From contig PWNM01000262.1 of NCBI GenBank assembly GCA_003557825.1, positions 1 to 7,108 of the forward strand: DNA of 7,108 nucleotides. Direction: 5' to 3'. The notes beneath the pieces were generated by a model. It was not told the origin of the DNA, did not search any database, and saw only the letters and a program-made list of their open reading frames with translations. Below are positions 1 through 5,768 of this stretch, one piece after another; the stretch's first letter is position 1, and each line of letters opens with the position of its first letter. The position numbers were made by a program, and so were the translations under genes. The DNA comes from Candidatus Hydrogenedentota bacterium. Its GTDB lineage: Bacteria; Hydrogenedentota; Hydrogenedentia; Hydrogenedentales; SLHB01.

Positions 1-1
1 C

Positions 2-67
2 CTTACAAGAGCCTCAGGGTATGCCTTACGTAATAAATGGCGCTTACCTGATTTCTTTTCTGCTTAC
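2..67. repeat. Four CTTAC motifs at roughly 20-bp intervals
   Basis: The pentamer CTTAC occurs at 2-6, 25-29, 43-47 and 63-67, all in the same orientation, with start-to-start distances of 23, 18 and 20 bp. Each copy is preceded by C or G. The spacing is near two helical turns, so the copies would lie roughly on one face of the DNA, as in an array of protein-binding half-sites. The intervening bases are not conserved, so this is not a tandem repeat in the usual sense. Function is unknown and chance remains possible. Confidence 0.35.
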
Positions 68-115
68 GAACGAGTAGAATATAGCCATATCAAGTGAGAA
101 GCCCTCACCCGATCC

Positions 116-137
116 ACCCGTTGCGCAAGCAGCGGGT
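116..137 (+). other. RNA hairpin with GCAA tetraloop
   Basis: Bases 116-124 pair with 129-137 as nine consecutive pairs around the loop GCAA (125-128). One pair, T121 with G132, is a G-U wobble if the plus strand is transcribed but an A-C mismatch on the minus strand. GCAA is a GNRA tetraloop on the plus strand, whereas the minus strand would give TTGC. The structure therefore fits a plus-strand RNA better. No T-run follows it, so it is not a standard intrinsic terminator. Confidence 0.45.
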
Positions 138-153
138 AACCGGCTACTTCCCA

Positions 154-183
154 GGCGGGCCACTTCCCCTCAGGTGGCCCGCC
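154..183. terminator. Strong inverted repeat after argF (possible terminator)
   Basis: GGCGGGCCAC at 154-163 is perfectly complementary to GTGGCCCGCC at 174-183, with a 10-nt spacer. It begins 33 nt past the argF stop codon, where a terminator or 3'-end stabilising stem would sit. There is no T-tract on either side: minus-strand RNA continues as TGGGAAG. It is thus not a textbook Rho-independent terminator, and the hairpin may instead protect the 3' end or work in both directions. Confidence 0.45.
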
Positions 184-215
184 AACTTCATCTCAGGAAA
201 CGATTGATTTCCCGA

Positions 216-1163
216 CTACGTATTACGAGCCCGCTTTTTGGGGCACAGGCCTTCTTTGTCGCGTTCCATCAGGCGGGTTAACACGGCCTTTTTGGCGTGA
301 AGACGGTTTTCGGCTTGGTCGAATACGATGGACCGTGGTGAGTCAACCACCGAATTGGTTACCTCGAGGCCGCGCTTTGCCGGTAGGCAATGCATGAATA
401 CGGCGTCTTTCTTGGCGAGTTTCATCGTCTTGGCGTTGACCTGATAGGGCATAAAGGTCTTCTTGCGTGTAGTTTGTTCTTCTTCTTGTCCCATGCTTGC
501 CCAGACATCGGTGTAGACCGCGTCGGCGTCTTTGAGTCCTTCAGCCAGGTCGTGGGTCACGTTGACTTCACCTTGCGCATCCCGTTGGGCCCGTTCGAGT
601 ACATCGGTTTCAACCTCATATCCCGGTGGACAGACCAGGGTGACATTGAGCGGAATTCGCGCCGCAAAGTGGAACCATGAGGCGCAGACATTGTTGCCAT
701 CCCCGACGAATGCTAGTTTCAGGTTGACAAAATCGCCCTTATGTTCGCGAAGCGCTTGCGCATCGGCGAGGATCTGACAGGGATGCAGTTTGTCTGTCAG
801 GGCGTTGATCACAGGAATGGCCGAGTGTTCCGCCAGCTGCGTGACCACTTCATGGGAGAAGGTACGGGCCATGATACCGTCGACCCAGCGGTCGAGGTTT
901 CGGGCCACGTCCGGAACCGATTCGCGTTCTCCCAGCCGTGTCTCCAAAAGGACGGCATGACCGCCAAGCTGCAGCATGCCCACCTCGAACGTTACCCGGG
1001 TCCGCAGACTGGGCTTCTCAAAAATCATTGCCAGCGACTGCCCTGCCAGGAACGGATGGGGGCGCCCTTCTTTTTGGATGCGCTTGAGTACATCGGCGAG
1101 TTCGAGAAGCTCCAGGATTTCGTCGCCCGTCAGATCGGCCAGTGATACCAGGTCGGTTACCAT
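216..1163 (-). CDS. argF: Ornithine carbamoyltransferase
   Basis: Catalyses carbamoyl phosphate plus ornithine to citrulline, a cytoplasmic step of arginine biosynthesis. The 315-aa protein is full length for the family. Visible motifs are the carbamoyl-phosphate site SLRTR (residues 52-56), ARTF (99-102), HPCQ with following LAD (127-133), GDGNN (154-158) opening the ornithine-binding domain, YTDVWASMG (217-225), and HCLPAKRG (258-265) with the active-site cysteine. The ATG at 1163 overlaps the end of argD by 7 bp, and a GGGAG Shine-Dalgarno sequence lies about 8 nt upstream inside argD. It is therefore the second gene of an argDF unit and probably translationally coupled. The HCLP/HPCQ pattern and the biosynthetic neighbour favour the anabolic enzyme over a catabolic ArcB or a putrescine or N-acetylornithine carbamoyltransferase. 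Confidence 0.97.
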   Translation of the reverse strand: MVTDLVSLADLTGDEILELLELADVLKRIQKEGRPHPFLAGQSLAMIFEKPSLRTRVTFEVGMLQLGGHAVLLETRLGERESVPDVARNLDRWVDGIMARTFSHEVVTQLAEHSAIPVINALTDKLHPCQILADAQALREHKGDFVNLKLAFVGDGNNVCASWFHFAARIPLNVTLVCPPGYEVETDVLERAQRDAQGEVNVTHDLAEGLKDADAVYTDVWASMGQEEEQTTRKKTFMPYQVNAKTMKLAKKDAVFMHCLPAKRGLEVTNSVVDSPRSIVFDQAENRLHAKKAVLTRLMERDKEGLCPKKRARNT

Positions 1164-2350
1164 TGCAGTTCTCCCAAAATCCGGTCCAGCGTGTTCAGAA
1201 CATGATCAACATGGTGCGTTTCGATGATCAACGGCGGCACAAACCGAAGCACATTCGGACCGGCGGGGCCGCAGATAATGCCCGCCGTGATCATGGCATC
1301 AACCACGGGTTTTACCGGTTGCGTCATTTCGACGCCTATCATTAGTCCGAGGCTTCGGATTTCCTTGATGGCTCCGTGTTTCTCCGTCAGTCTGTACAGT
1401 CCATCTCTGAAATGGTCACCCACGGTACGAACGTGCTCAAGAAAACCAGGGCGGGTCATTACGGACAGCGTGGCCAGGGCGGCGGCCGAGCTGAGCGGAT
1501 TGCCGCCGAACGTGGTGGCATGCGTGCCGGGCGCAAAGCCCTGGGCGACCTCCTCGGTGCATCCCAATGCGCCTATAGGCACGCCATTGGCCAATGCCTT
1601 GGCAAGGGTTATGATGTCGGGCTGTATGTCGAAATGCTCGTGGGCAAAGAGTCGACCCGTACGGCCCATGCCCGTTTGGACCTCATCCAAAATGAGTAAG
1701 ACGTTCTGTTCGTCGCACAGTTCTCGAACGCCTTTCATATAGTCGGTTGATGGTATCCGAATACCGCCCTCGCCTTGCACCGGTTCCAACATGACCGCCC
1801 CGGTCTGGGGCGTAATGGCCTGCCTTAAAGCCTCCAGGTCATTGTAGGGCACATAGCGAAGGCCGGGAAGCAGGGGTTCAAAACCTTCGCGATACTTGGG
1901 TTGGCCGGTTGCCGTTATCGTGGCGATGGTCCGACCGTGAAACGATTGCTCGGCGGTTATGATCTCGGGTTTGGGGGCGCCCTTTTGCGTCCAATACCTC
2001 CGGGCCAGTTTCATGGCCGCCTCATTGGCCGTGGCGCCGCAATTGGCGAAGAACCAACGGTCGGCGAATGAATGCCGGCTCAGCAGTTCGGCTAGCTGAA
2101 CCTGCGGTTCGATGTAGTACAAATTGGAGACGTGGACCAGGGTCTGGGCTTGCTTGCAGATCGCGTCGGTCACCTCGGGATGGCAGTGTCCCAACGATGC
2201 CACGGCGATGCCCGCAAAGCAGTCCAGGTACTCCCGTCCCTCTGCATCCCAGACCGACATGCCCTCGCCACGCACCAGGGCGAGATTTCGTTCTCCATAG
2301 GTGTTGATGATATGGGCGTCGTTCAACGCCTTGATGGCTTTTGTATCCAT
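1157..2350 (-). CDS. argD: Acetylornithine aminotransferase
   Basis: PLP-dependent class III aminotransferase that converts N-acetylglutamate semialdehyde to N-acetylornithine; it may also serve succinyldiaminopimelate in lysine synthesis, as in some bacteria. The 397 aa match the family length. Landmarks are DCFAGIAV (43-50), FHGR (137-140), LEPVQGEGG (188-196), LDEVQTGMGRTG (221-232) with the PLP-ring Asp222, TLAKALANG (248-256) with Lys251 as the Schiff-base lysine, and THATTFGGNPL (277-287). The start is ATG at 2350 behind a strong GGAGGGA site (2357-2363, 6-nt spacing). One oddity is GATANE (105-110), where the usual family motif is GxEANE. It is the first gene of the argDF unit; a terminator just upstream separates it from fmdB. 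Confidence 0.96.
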   Translation of the reverse strand: MDTKAIKALNDAHIINTYGERNLALVRGEGMSVWDAEGREYLDCFAGIAVASLGHCHPEVTDAICKQAQTLVHVSNLYYIEPQVQLAELLSRHSFADRWFFANCGATANEAAMKLARRYWTQKGAPKPEIITAEQSFHGRTIATITATGQPKYREGFEPLLPGLRYVPYNDLEALRQAITPQTGAVMLEPVQGEGGIRIPSTDYMKGVRELCDEQNVLLILDEVQTGMGRTGRLFAHEHFDIQPDIITLAKALANGVPIGALGCTEEVAQGFAPGTHATTFGGNPLSSAAALATLSVMTRPGFLEHVRTVGDHFRDGLYRLTEKHGAIKEIRSLGLMIGVEMTQPVKPVVDAMITAGIICGPAGPNVLRFVPPLIIETHHVDHVLNTLDRILGELQW

Positions 2351-2356
2351 AGTTTA

Positions 2357-2401
2357 TCCCTCCGCGAGGCTGTTTATATGCCATACCCTGTGGTATGCGT
2401 A
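2357..2401 (-). promoter_or_regulatory. Candidate argDF promoter with operator-like palindrome
   Basis: On the minus strand, TATAAA (2373-2378) is a good -10 box. At 17-bp spacing lies TACGCA (2396-2401), a weak -35 with three of six consensus matches. Between them, covering most of the spacer, is the inverted repeat CATACC-CTGT-GGTATG (2382-2397). The predicted start near 2366 leaves a short leader carrying the GGAGGGA ribosome site (2357-2363). A weak -35 with a palindrome in the spacer is a common layout for regulated promoters. The palindrome does not resemble the E. coli ARG box, so the regulator is unknown. Confidence 0.4.
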
Positions 2402-2420
2402 GTGATGGACAAGGCGCGCC

Positions 2421-2470
2421 CAAAAACAAAACGCCCCGACACTCCCGCTTTCAGCGGTCATGACGGGCGT
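2421..2470 (-). terminator. Rho-independent terminator of fmdB
   Basis: Read on the minus strand, ACGCCC (2465-2470) pairs with GGGCGT (2431-2436), with an inner CCGCT-GAA-AGCGG hairpin in the loop. It is followed directly by TTTGTTTTT (2422-2430). It begins 12 nt past the fmdB stop codon. The GC stem, T-tract and position make this a convincing intrinsic terminator that insulates argDF from fmdB transcription. Confidence 0.8.
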
Positions 2471-2481
2471 ATTGCGGCGGT

Positions 2482-2811
2482 TCAGGACGAGTTACTGGCT
2501 TTGGAGGAACTTGATGACGTATCGGAAGCGCTCTTGGAGTCGCTTTTCGTCTCCTTGGTCGCGGTGCTGCTTTCGCTTTTTGCTTCCGACTTCTCGCCGC
2601 TTTTGCTCGACCCGTTTTGGCCGCCGTTCCGCTTATAATCGGTTTCGTAAAAGCCCGAGCCTTTGAAGATCAGGCCGGCTCCCGCGCCAAGCAGCCGGGT
2701 GGTCTTCTTGTGGCCGCACGCCTCGCACACAACGGTCGGGCTATCATTCATGCCATGAAACACGTTCATCTCATGAGCGCATTTTTGACATGCGTATGTA
2801 TAGGTTGGCAT
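2482..2811 (-). CDS. FmdB-family zinc-ribbon protein
   Basis: Small protein of the FmdB/CxxC-CxxC regulatory family. Its member FmdB was described as a putative regulator of formamidase and amidase operons; for most members the function is unknown. The N-terminus MPTYTYAC is typical. Four cysteines at residues 8, 11, 29 and 32 form the CxxC...CxxC zinc ribbon, followed by the usual glycine-rich GxGFYxTDY segment (about 52-59). Residues 60-109 are a low-complexity Ser/Lys/Glu tail, probably disordered, which is common in this family. I chose ATG at 2811 because AAGGAG lies 9 nt upstream and the family starts MPxYxY. A GTG two codons upstream (2817) would leave only 3 nt to the same site. It is a single-gene unit with its own terminator; no link to the arginine genes is apparent. 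Confidence 0.88.
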   Translation of the reverse strand: MPTYTYACQKCAHEMNVFHGMNDSPTVVCEACGHKKTTRLLGAGAGLIFKGSGFYETDYKRNGGQNGSSKSGEKSEAKSESSTATKETKSDSKSASDTSSSSSKASNSS

Positions 2812-2820
2812 AGTCACCTA

Positions 2821-2826
2821 CTCCTT
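2821..2826 (-). promoter_or_regulatory. fmdB ribosome binding site
   Basis: AAGGAG on the minus strand, 9 nt before ATG 2811. It decides the start against the in-frame GTG at 2817. Confidence 0.75.
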
Positions 2827-2844
2827 CATTGATGCATTGATCAC

Positions 2845-2862
2845 CATGGCAGATAGGCCATG
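2845..2862. repeat. Inverted repeat in fmdB leader
   Basis: CATGGC (2845-2850) and GCCATG (2857-2862) form a perfect 6-bp inverted repeat with a 6-nt spacer. It lies in the predicted untranslated leader of fmdB, 34 bp before the start codon. It could be an operator or a small leader hairpin, and it is short enough to be chance. Confidence 0.3.
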
Positions 2863-2893
2863 TCCATCGGAAGGGTTCGTCAGGAAAGCAATA

Positions 2894-2923
2894 ATCCTAG
2901 CATGATCCGGTCCAACAGCGCAA
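2894..2923 (-). promoter_or_regulatory. Candidate fmdB promoter (extended -10)
   Basis: Minus strand: TTGCGC (2918-2923), an 18-bp spacer, then TAGGAT (2894-2899), with TGC immediately before the -10 box, matching an extended -10 element. Transcription would begin near 2887, giving a leader of about 75 nt before the fmdB ATG. Prediction by eye only. Confidence 0.35.
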
Positions 2924-2999
2924 CATGCTCACGAGAAACCATGCTGGATTGCGGTTTATGCTATCGTCAGTTGGATTGTCCGATCGCGGCGTCGCGTTC

Positions 3000-3030
3000 T
3001 TGGCAATTCCATCCATGCTTTCAGTATCAT
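3000..3030 (+). promoter_or_regulatory. Candidate tRNA-Arg promoter
   Basis: TTGGCA (3000-3005) and TATCAT (3025-3030) each match the sigma-70 consensus at five of six positions. The spacer is 19 bp, longer than ideal. The predicted start is about 10-12 nt before the tRNA 5' end, a sensible leader length for RNase P processing. Confidence 0.4.
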
Positions 3031-3048
3031 ACAGCTTCCAATTCGTGC

Positions 3049-3123
3049 GCCCTGATAGTTCAACGGATAGAACGGCCGCCTCCTAAGCGGCAAATCTGGG
3101 TTCGATTCCCGGTCGGGGCGCCA
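3049..3123 (+). tRNA. tRNA-Arg (anticodon CCU)
   Basis: A complete cloverleaf can be drawn. The acceptor stem is GCCCTGA (3049-3055) with TCGGGGC (3113-3119). The D stem is GTTC/GAAC, the anticodon stem GCCGC/GCGGC (3075-3079, 3087-3091) and the T stem CTGGG/CCCGG with loop TTCGATT. The discriminator is G3120 and CCA is encoded at 3121-3123. The anticodon loop CTCCTAA (3080-3086) gives anticodon CCT at 3082-3084, which reads AGG. The D loop AACGGATA has A at position 20, an arginine identity base in E. coli. U36, A37 and A38 make it an expected t6A37 substrate. It is convergent with tsaD, ending 3 bp from that gene's stop codon. TTTTT follows at 3124-3128, but no separate terminator hairpin is visible. 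Confidence 0.97.
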
Positions 3124-3126
3124 TTT

Positions 3127-4158
3127 TTATGTCCGAGAACCACCCGTAGTAGCCTTGTCTTTATCGCCCATGCCCGGGATCTGCCGTACCAATGGAAGAC
3201 TTGGAGAGGGGACTGCCTCGAACCCTTGGGTGAGGCCATGGGCCAATAACGATTCGGCGGCAGCCGCGATCATGGCTCCGTTATCTACGCACAAGGCCAT
3301 GGGGGGCATATGCACGGGAACGTCGAGTTCAGCCTGTAAGCGTTCACGAAGCAGTCGATTGGCCGCGACGCCGCCAGCCACAACCAAGCGGGGCGCGCCC
3401 GTTTGACGAAGGGCCAGTTTGGTTTTGATGAGCAGGACATCCACCGCTGCATGTTGGAAACTGGCTGCCATGTCGGCGAGTTCAAACTGATTTTCGCGGA
3501 CGGCATACAACACCGCTGTCTTGAGACCGCTATAGCTGAATTCGAGGGAGTCTTCGTTGGTCATCCCACGGGGAAGCTTGACAGCTTTCGGGTCGCCTCC
3601 CTCCGAGGCCTTTTGAATCGAGGGTCCGCCTGGATAGGGAAGGCCGAGCAACCGGGCGGCTTTGTCGAAGCACTCGCCCACTGCATCGTCGCGTGTCGAG
3701 CCCAGTATGACATAGTGATGGGGCCGGTCGCATTGGATAAGACACGTATGGCCGCCGCTGACAACCAGGGTCAAAAATGGAAACGTGGGGGGATCGTCCG
3801 TCAGAAAGGCTGAAAAAATGTGGCCTTCGATGTGATGAACCGGCACAAAAGGCAATTCCCACGCATAGGCCAGCGCTTTGGCGAAGTTCATGCCCACCAT
3901 GAGCGAACCCATAAGTCCCGGTCCGGCCGTCGCCGCGATGGCGGTGGGGGAGGCCTTGGCTTCCGATAGGGCCAGCTCGGTCAGTTGCGAAATGATCTCG
4001 GTATGATGGCGCGAGGCGATCTCGGGTACCACGCCGCCAAATGGCGCATGGACGGCGATTTGCGACGCCACTTCATTGGATAGGATGACGGCCCCATCCT
4101 GGACGACGGAAATGCCTGTCTCGTCACAGGAGGTTTCGATGCCCAGTACGATGCTCAT
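3127..4158 (-). CDS. tsaD: tRNA t6A37 threonylcarbamoyltransferase TsaD
   Basis: Catalytic subunit (Kae1/Qri7 family, formerly Gcp/YgjD) that, with TsaB and TsaE, transfers the threonylcarbamoyl group from threonylcarbamoyl-AMP to A37 of tRNAs reading ANN codons; cytoplasmic. The 343 aa are full length. Motifs are GIETSCDETG (6-15), the metal-binding HHIEGH (108-113, HxxxH His109/His113), VVSGGHT (132-138), DDAVGECFDKAARLLGLPYPGGP (157-179), GGVAANR (262-268) and CVDNGAMIA (290-298) with the third metal ligand Asp292. ATG at 4158 overlaps the upstream stop as ATGA, and AAGGA sits 9 nt before it. It is the last gene of the operon. No tsaB, tsaC or tsaE is in the window. The last 15 residues are polar and probably disordered, and transcription beyond the stop runs antisense into the tRNA gene. 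Confidence 0.97.
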   Translation of the reverse strand: MSIVLGIETSCDETGISVVQDGAVILSNEVASQIAVHAPFGGVVPEIASRHHTEIISQLTELALSEAKASPTAIAATAGPGLMGSLMVGMNFAKALAYAWELPFVPVHHIEGHIFSAFLTDDPPTFPFLTLVVSGGHTCLIQCDRPHHYVILGSTRDDAVGECFDKAARLLGLPYPGGPSIQKASEGGDPKAVKLPRGMTNEDSLEFSYSGLKTAVLYAVRENQFELADMAASFQHAAVDVLLIKTKLALRQTGAPRLVVAGGVAANRLLRERLQAELDVPVHMPPMALCVDNGAMIAAAAESLLAHGLTQGFEAVPSPSLPLVRQIPGMGDKDKATTGGSRT

Positions 4159-5768
4159 GAATCGGAGTCCTTAAATCCCGGAATGAGCGCCGAGGCAAAC
4201 ACGAGTTCCACCCCCTTCTTCTCGAGTTCCGGAAGAATGTCTTTCAGTATGACTGCTGTCTTTTCACGAAAATGACAAATGCCGATGGCGCTGCCCTCGC
4301 GTACCGCAATCGCGACCAATTGGTTCATGTGTTCCCGTATGGATTCTCCATTGGCCTCGTTGTCGATAAACAGGTCGCGGGGGCGCGCCGGAATGCCCTG
4401 AGACACCGCCACGTCGTGGGCCACGGTGTTCAGGTGGGTGCGGCTGTCGACGAAATACAGGTCCCGATCCTTTACGACCTGCAGAAAAACTTCCATGGCC
4501 TCCTTGTCGGCCGTGAATTTCGAGCCGGTGTGGTTATTGGCTCCTTTGATCATGGGCATACTATCAAACCATTCGGTGGCGATCTTCTGGATTTTTTCCG
4601 CTCCCATTGATACGCGAAGGGAGTCCGGTAAATCGCCTCGACTATTGTACGACTCCATGGGCACGTGTATCATGATTTCGAAACCCAGCTCTTGGGCGGC
4701 TTCGGCGGTCTGCCGGCTAAATGGCGTACTGGGGAAAATGGAGAGCGTCAATGGTGCGTCAATGGCAAGCATCGCTTCGGTGGCCGGTCCGCCATATCCG
4801 CCGTCATCGACGATAATAGCGATTTGCGGAGCCGCGGCCACCTGTTCCTGTTCCGATTCCTCATCCCCCTCTTCGTCCGGCTCCGGTTCTTCGTCTAGGT
4901 AGGGGGAATCTTCATCATCCGGTTCCGGACCCTCCATCGTCACCGGACCAGCCTGGGATCCTGCCACGAACAGTTCCATGCACTCGAATCCATTGATATA
5001 AAACTGGAAATGAATGATATCGGGATCTTCGTGGGGAACGCGTTCCATGGTGAACGCATCGTCATGACCGACTCCGGATTCCACTTCATCCGCGATGGCG
5101 TGCGCATCCAACAATGGCGGTACCCGTACCTCGAATCGTGACCATTGCCACCGTATGCCTTCTTCTTCGCGAACCTCCGGCGGGGACTGGGTAATGGCAT
5201 TTGCGGGAACGGCATTCTGAGCCAGTACGACGCGGACTTCGTTATACAAGCGTTCGCACTCGGAAATCCGATCGTCGATTGCTACCACCTCCGGCTCGAT
5301 CTCTTCGGGGGCGCCTCCGTATAGCTGTAGCAATACCAGTTCATGACCGTCCTGCAGGAAGCGCATTTGCAGCGCCCCATTAGGGGCGGTCGAGGTCGGT
5401 GCGACGCCCACGTTTCGCATCGCCATCTCGCGGCGTAAGTGGTGTTCGAGTGCTTCGATATCGGCGGTATCCGGGTATTCCGCGGTGATAACATAGCGAC
5501 GCCATCGGGTTCGCGCCTCCTGTTGTTCGGTTCCAGCGGCCACTTCGACCTGCGTAGGCGTTGCGATATCGCTCGTTTGAATGGTCTCTTCGATGATGGA
5601 GGCCATATAGGCGGCAGCGGGCGTCAGATTGACCGACCGGAACAGGAGGAATGCCACGAACAAGATGGCGCACGCGACAGCCGCCGCGGTGACCAACATA
5701 AACCCCCGTCGCACGTTGTCCATTCGTCTTGATGGGTGTACGGGTATCTGGTATTTTCTGCCAAGCAT
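4155..5768 (-). CDS. Membrane-anchored divergent polysaccharide deacetylase (YibQ/DUF610 family)
   Basis: A 537-aa protein with a short basic cytoplasmic end, one membrane segment (about 23-45) and the rest probably periplasmic. Two related units of about 100 aa follow (about 52-152 and 165-271). Then comes a very acidic linker (279-309, 18 of 31 residues Asp or Glu), and the divergent polysaccharide deacetylase domain (about 315-531). Family motifs are VDDGGYG (Asp321, Asp322), IHVPME (His368), NNHTGS (His413), VDSRT (Asp441) and GICHF (His499). The family has an NodB-like fold, but its substrate is not established; E. coli YibQ is encoded beside envC. The protein is longer than usual, from the duplicated region. 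I start at ATG 5768, which overlaps the murI stop as TAATG with GGGTGGA 6 nt upstream; a TTG at 5783 would add five residues. Lying between murI and tsaD suggests an envelope role by context only. Confidence 0.88.
   Translation of the reverse strand: MLGRKYQIPVHPSRRMDNVRRGFMLVTAAAVACAILFVAFLLFRSVNLTPAAAYMASIIEETIQTSDIATPTQVEVAAGTEQQEARTRWRRYVITAEYPDTADIEALEHHLRREMAMRNVGVAPTSTAPNGALQMRFLQDGHELVLLQLYGGAPEEIEPEVVAIDDRISECERLYNEVRVVLAQNAVPANAITQSPPEVREEEGIRWQWSRFEVRVPPLLDAHAIADEVESGVGHDDAFTMERVPHEDPDIIHFQFYINGFECMELFVAGSQAGPVTMEGPEPDDEDSPYLDEEPEPDEEGDEESEQEQVAAAPQIAIIVDDGGYGGPATEAMLAIDAPLTLSIFPSTPFSRQTAEAAQELGFEIMIHVPMESYNSRGDLPDSLRVSMGAEKIQKIATEWFDSMPMIKGANNHTGSKFTADKEAMEVFLQVVKDRDLYFVDSRTHLNTVAHDVAVSQGIPARPRDLFIDNEANGESIREHMNQLVAIAVREGSAIGICHFREKTAVILKDILPELEKKGVELVFASALIPGFKDSDS

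Larger units (their letters stand above)
1..215. other. Noncoding region downstream of argF
   Basis: No credible coding frame lies here. The argF stop codon (TAG, minus strand) is at 216-218, so this stretch is its 3' flank. It holds four CTTAC motifs in its left third, an 8-bp palindrome TTACGTAA at 26-33, a GNRA-capped hairpin at 116-137 and a perfect 10-bp inverted repeat at 154-183. The next gene to the left is outside the window. If that gene is on the minus strand, this is its leader and promoter region. If it is on the plus strand, this is a convergent terminator region. The sequence seen here does not decide between the two. Confidence 0.6.

Noticed and set aside
1224..1742. A 172-codon plus-strand frame inside argD
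   Set aside because: Fully antisense to a well-conserved gene with all ArgD motifs. Composition is Ser/Pro/Arg-rich, as expected of a shadow frame.
3049..3123. tRNA 3' end as an integration site for a mobile element
   Set aside because: tRNA-Arg(CCU) is a known type of island target, but no integrase and no second copy of the tRNA 3' end is present, and the flanking gene is the intact housekeeping tsaD.
2860..3249. A 129-codon plus-strand frame running through the tRNA gene
   Set aside because: Its middle is the translated tRNA-Arg sequence (the IVQRIERPPPKRQIWVRFPVGAP type of artefact) and its end is antisense to tsaD. No ribosome site or family match supports it.
3403..3813. A 136-codon plus-strand frame inside tsaD
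   Set aside because: Antisense to conserved TsaD sequence, with no recognisable domain.
4426..4902. A 158-codon plus-strand frame inside the polysaccharide deacetylase gene
   Set aside because: Shadow of the conserved catalytic domain. Its serine-rich end is the reverse reading of the acidic linker.
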